A DNA stretch of 18,158 bases, from NCBI GenBank assembly GCA_028711355.1, contig JAQTSL010000031.1, positions 1 through 18,158 of the forward strand. Reading direction: 5' to 3'. A model generated the notes under the pieces. The model saw only the letters and a program-made list of their open reading frames with translations, was not told the DNA's origin and did not search any database. The DNA comes from Rhodoferax sp. Lineage in GTDB: Bacteria; Pseudomonadota; Gammaproteobacteria; Burkholderiales; Burkholderiaceae_C. The position numbers were made by a program, and so were the translations under genes. Below, piece by piece: positions 15,778-18,158 of the stretch (positions are counted from its first letter, which is position 1; the number at the start of each line of letters is the position of its first letter).

Positions 15778-16806
15778 TCACAGCAGACCGCGCGCTTTGG
15801 CCAGCGTCAACGCCGCGTCTTCAATCATGTCTTCCTGGCCACCCACCATGCCGCGGCGGCCCAGTTCTATCAACAATTCACGCGCACTCACGCCGTATTT
15901 TTTCTCGGCCCGCTGGGCAAACAGCAAAAATGACGAATAAACCCCGGCGTAGCCCAGAATCAGCGCATCGCGGTCGATGCGCATCGGTCGGTCCATCATC
16001 GGCACCACAATGTCTTCGGCCACGTCCTGCATCTTGAACAGGTCCACGCCGGTCTCAATACCCATGCGGTTACACACGGCAATCAACACTTCCATCGGCG
16101 TGTTGCCGGCCCCCGCACCCAGCCCGGCAGCGGCGGCATCAATGCGTGTGGCGCCGCTCTGCACCGCTGCCACCGAATTGGCCACGCCCATGGACAGATT
16201 GTGGTGGCCATGAAAACCCACTTCGGTTTGCGGCTTGAGCGCGGCGCGCACGGCGCTGATTTTGTCGCTCACCTCGGCCGGCAACATGTAACCAGCCGAG
16301 TCGGTGATATAGACACAGTTGGCACCGAAGCTTTCCATCAGACGCGCTTCTTTGACCAGACGCTGGGCGTCGGCCTTGTGCGCCATCATCAAGAAACCCA
16401 CGCTGTCCATGCCCAACTGGCGCGCCAGGCTGAGGTGCTGCTCCGACACGTCGGCCTCGGTGCAATGGGTCGCCACGCGGATGGTGTGCACGCCCAGGTC
16501 GCGCGCCATGCGCAGGTGATCGACCGTGCCAATGCCGGGAATCAGCAGCGCCGACACGCGGGCTTTTTTCAGCAGTGGAATCACGGCGGTTAAATAGTCT
16601 TCGTCACTGTGCGCCGCAAAGCCATAGTTGACCGACGCGCCACCCAGCCCATCGCCGTGGGTGACTTCAATCAGCGGTACACCGGCGGCGTCCAGCCCGG
16701 TGGCCACCGAACGCATCTGCGCCAGCGTCATCTGGTGGCGCTTGGGGTGCATGCCGTCGCGTAGCGTCATGTCGTGCACGGTGATGGTTTTGCCTTGAAC
16801 AGTCAT
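15778..16806 (-). CDS. 4-hydroxy-2-oxovalerate aldolase (DmpG/MhpE/BphI family)
   Basis: This 342-residue protein is a class II pyruvate aldolase that cleaves 4-hydroxy-2-oxovalerate to pyruvate and acetaldehyde. Residues match the BphI numbering as I recall it: Arg16 and Asp17 in DMTLRDGMH, catalytic His20, metal ligands His199/His201 in FHGHHNLS, and Tyr290 in YAGVYSSF. The length is normal for the family. Its ATG overlaps the stop of the acetaldehyde dehydrogenase gene (ATGA). In known systems the two proteins form a complex and pass acetaldehyde through a channel. It normally sits in aromatic meta-cleavage operons; no ring-cleavage, hydrolase or hydratase gene is seen here. Because of that context the physiological substrate may be a sugar-derived 4-hydroxy-2-oxo acid. 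Confidence 0.93.
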   Translation of the reverse strand: MTVQGKTITVHDMTLRDGMHPKRHQMTLAQMRSVATGLDAAGVPLIEVTHGDGLGGASVNYGFAAHSDEDYLTAVIPLLKKARVSALLIPGIGTVDHLRMARDLGVHTIRVATHCTEADVSEQHLSLARQLGMDSVGFLMMAHKADAQRLVKEARLMESFGANCVYITDSAGYMLPAEVSDKISAVRAALKPQTEVGFHGHHNLSMGVANSVAAVQSGATRIDAAAAGLGAGAGNTPMEVLIAVCNRMGIETGVDLFKMQDVAEDIVVPMMDRPMRIDRDALILGYAGVYSSFLLFAQRAEKKYGVSARELLIELGRRGMVGGQEDMIEDAALTLAKARGLL

Positions 16807-17735
16807 GGGGTGCTCCGGGCAACGCTGGTCACCGGTTGAAGGGCAATCTGGCCGGCCTGGATGCCGTGGGCAAACAGCTCGGCGGTGCGCGCGGCGGCGG
16901 CGGTCATGATGTCGAGGTTGCCAGAGTAGGTGGGCAAAAAATCGCCCAGGCCTTGTACCTCCAGAAACACCGACACCCGCTTTCCATCAAACACCGGGCC
17001 GTTGACCAGCCGGTAACCGGGCACATACTTTTGCACTTCGGTGAGCATGGTGTGAATGGATGCCGTGATCCTGGCCTGATCCGGCTCGGTTTCAGTCAGG
17101 CAGTGCACCGTGTCGCGCATCACCAGCGGCGGCTCGGCCGGGTTGATGATGATGATCGCCTTGCCCTTTTTTGCACCACCTACTTGCTCAATGGCGGCGG
17201 CGGTCGTGCGGGTGAATTCATCGATGTTTTTGCGGGTGCCGGGCCCGGCTGACCTGGAAGCGATGCTGGCCACAATTTCACCGTACTGAACCGGCTGCAC
17301 TTGGGAAACGGCGGCAATGATCGGGATGGTGGCCTGCCCGCCGCAGGTGACCATGTTGACGTTCATGGCACCCTGGCCGAGCAACTGCGCCAGGTTCACC
17401 GGCGGCACACAAAACGGGCCGATGGCGGCCGGTGTCAAGTCAATCATCAACACACCCAGCGCGTTGAGCTGGCGCGAATTCTCGGCATGTACGTAGGCCG
17501 AAGTGGCATCAAAGGCAATCTGCACACCGTCGGTCAGCACATGCGCCAGCAGCCCCGCAACGCCCTGGTCGGTGGTTTGCAAGCCCAGTTCACGCGCCCG
17601 TTGCAATCCCTCAGAGCTGGGGTCTATCCCCACCATCCAGACCGGCTGCAGCACCGGGCTGCGCCTGAGTTTGTAAAGCAGGTCGGTGCCGATATTGCCC
17701 GGCCCGATAACAGCGCATTTGATTTTTGATGACAT
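16803..17735 (-). CDS. Acetaldehyde dehydrogenase (acylating), DmpF/MhpF/BphJ family
   Basis: A 310-residue enzyme that converts acetaldehyde, NAD+ and CoA to acetyl-CoA. It has the Rossmann motif VIGPGNIGTDLL (9-20), Asp38 after strand 2, and the nucleophile Cys131 in NMVTCGGQATIP, followed by SRSAGPGTRKNIDEFT. The ATG at 17735 begins the usual SSKIKCAVIGPG start and has AAGAG about 5 nt before it. A TTG at 17756, overlapping the stop of the dehydratase gene, would add seven residues and is less likely. It overlaps the aldolase gene by 4 bp and is its normal partner. Tolerance for propanal is known in the family, and glycolaldehyde is conceivable. Confidence 0.93.
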   Translation of the reverse strand: MSSKIKCAVIGPGNIGTDLLYKLRRSPVLQPVWMVGIDPSSEGLQRARELGLQTTDQGVAGLLAHVLTDGVQIAFDATSAYVHAENSRQLNALGVLMIDLTPAAIGPFCVPPVNLAQLLGQGAMNVNMVTCGGQATIPIIAAVSQVQPVQYGEIVASIASRSAGPGTRKNIDEFTRTTAAAIEQVGGAKKGKAIIIINPAEPPLVMRDTVHCLTETEPDQARITASIHTMLTEVQKYVPGYRLVNGPVFDGKRVSVFLEVQGLGDFLPTYSGNLDIMTAAAARTAELFAHGIQAGQIALQPVTSVARSTP

Positions 17736-17752
17736 CACGACTCTTGAAAAAG

Positions 17753-18158
17753 TCAATGTGAATGCCGGGGCACCTCGGCACCACGGCAGCCCACCAGAAA
17801 ATCAAAGTCGCAGCCTTCGTCGGCTTGCAACACGCGGTCGATGTAGAGCTCCAGGTAACCCCCTTTGGGTGGCGGGGGTGCCTGATCCAGCAAGGCTTGC
17901 CGTGCCGCCAGGCGCCGGGTGATTTCGGCATCGGTGATTTCCAGCTCCAGCTTGCCTGCATAACTGTCCAGCGCAATCCAGTCGCCGTCTTGCACAATGG
18001 CCAGCGGGCCACCAGCGGCGGCCTCGGGGGCCACGTGCAATACAACCGTGCCATACGCCGTGCCGCTCATGCGGGCGTCCGAGATGCGCACCATGTCGGT
18101 CACGCCTTGCGCCAGCAGCTTGGGTGGCAGCCCCATGTTGCCGACCTCGGCCATGCCG
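17753..18158 (-). CDS. IlvD/Edd-family sugar-acid dehydratase, C-terminal part (L-arabonate dehydratase-like)
   Basis: About 134 codons are visible; the gene continues beyond the right edge. The first residues, GMAEVGNMGLP, and VRISDARMSGTAYGTVVLHVAPEAA-type sequence hold the second IlvD/Edd family signature. The very end, GCDFDFLVGCRGAEVPRHSH, is the C-terminus I associate with L-arabonate/pentonate dehydratases, not with branched-chain IlvD or with Edd. These Fe-S enzymes remove water from C2/C3 of a sugar acid to give a 2-keto-3-deoxy acid. The iron-sulfur cysteines are outside the window. The stop codon lies 17 bp before the acetaldehyde dehydrogenase ATG. It is the first gene of the visible cluster; the promoter may lie further right. 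Confidence 0.88.
   Translation of the reverse strand, partial: GMAEVGNMGLPPKLLAQGVTDMVRISDARMSGTAYGTVVLHVAPEAAAGGPLAIVQDGDWIALDSYAGKLELEITDAEITRRLAARQALLDQAPPPPKGGYLELYIDRVLQADEGCDFDFLVGCRGAEVPRHSH

Noticed and set aside
15778..17735. Reading the aldolase/acetaldehyde dehydrogenase pair as part of an aromatic meta-cleavage operon
   Set aside because: No dioxygenase, hydrolase, tautomerase or 2-hydroxypentadienoate hydratase is seen in the window, and both flanking genes are sugar-acid enzymes. Genes beyond the right edge could still change this view.
17736..17756. TTG start for the acetaldehyde dehydrogenase, overlapping the dehydratase stop
   Set aside because: The ATG at 17735 gives the normal family start and has a properly spaced AAGAG; the TTG start remains only a minor alternative.
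1..18158. Defence systems, CRISPR arrays, prophage, insertion sequences and stable RNA genes
   Set aside because: No spaced direct repeats, transposase or integrase motifs, tRNA cloverleaf or rRNA-like sequence were noticed on either strand.

Overview
The window is GC-rich, and every gene I can support lies on the minus strand. Protein style, codon choice and two Comamonadaceae-type intergenic repeats suggest a betaproteobacterium near Polaromonas, Rhodoferax or Acidovorax. This is a judgement from reading; no database search was run.

Layout in transcription order (right to left). (a) 18158-14828: the C-terminal part of an IlvD/Edd dehydratase of the L-arabonate dehydratase type, an acylating acetaldehyde dehydrogenase, a 4-hydroxy-2-oxovalerate aldolase, and a DHDPS/NAL-family protein resembling 2-keto-3-deoxy-L-arabonate dehydratase. 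(b) 14754-10815: a D-erythronate dehydrogenase-like gene (denD), then a TRAP transporter (dctP, dctQ, dctM) with a terminator-like hairpin after dctP. (c) 10787-6197: a GntR/FCD regulator, then ltnD, otnK, otnC and otnI. (d) 6176-2889: a second beta-hydroxyacid dehydrogenase, an aldehyde dehydrogenase and an SDR dehydrogenase. (e) 2794-1514: an SLC13-type anion permease. (f) 1323-1: the N-terminal 441 residues of a molybdopterin oxidoreductase, set apart by a 190-bp gap that carries a 73-bp inverted-repeat element.

Parts (b) and (c) make up the known four-carbon sugar-acid route. DenD or LtnD oxidises D-erythronate or L-threonate to the 2-oxo acid, OtnI isomerises it to the 3-oxo acid, OtnK phosphorylates it, and OtnC decarboxylates it to dihydroxyacetone phosphate. 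The TRAP system probably imports the acids. Part (a) is the unusual part. It places the aldolase/dehydrogenase pair known from the end of aromatic meta-cleavage inside a sugar-acid operon, directly behind a sugar-acid dehydratase. Chemically, a dehydratase acting on a 5-deoxypentonate (2,3,4-trihydroxyvalerate) would yield exactly 4-hydroxy-2-oxovalerate, the aldolase substrate. I propose this as a candidate deoxy-sugar-acid pathway, with a Weimberg/Dahms-type pentonate route as the main alternative. Another oddity is that OtnC lacks two residues expected in class II aldolases. A GntR-type dyad upstream of dctP is a plausible operator for the cluster's regulator.

I saw no rRNA, tRNA, CRISPR array, insertion sequence or phage gene.
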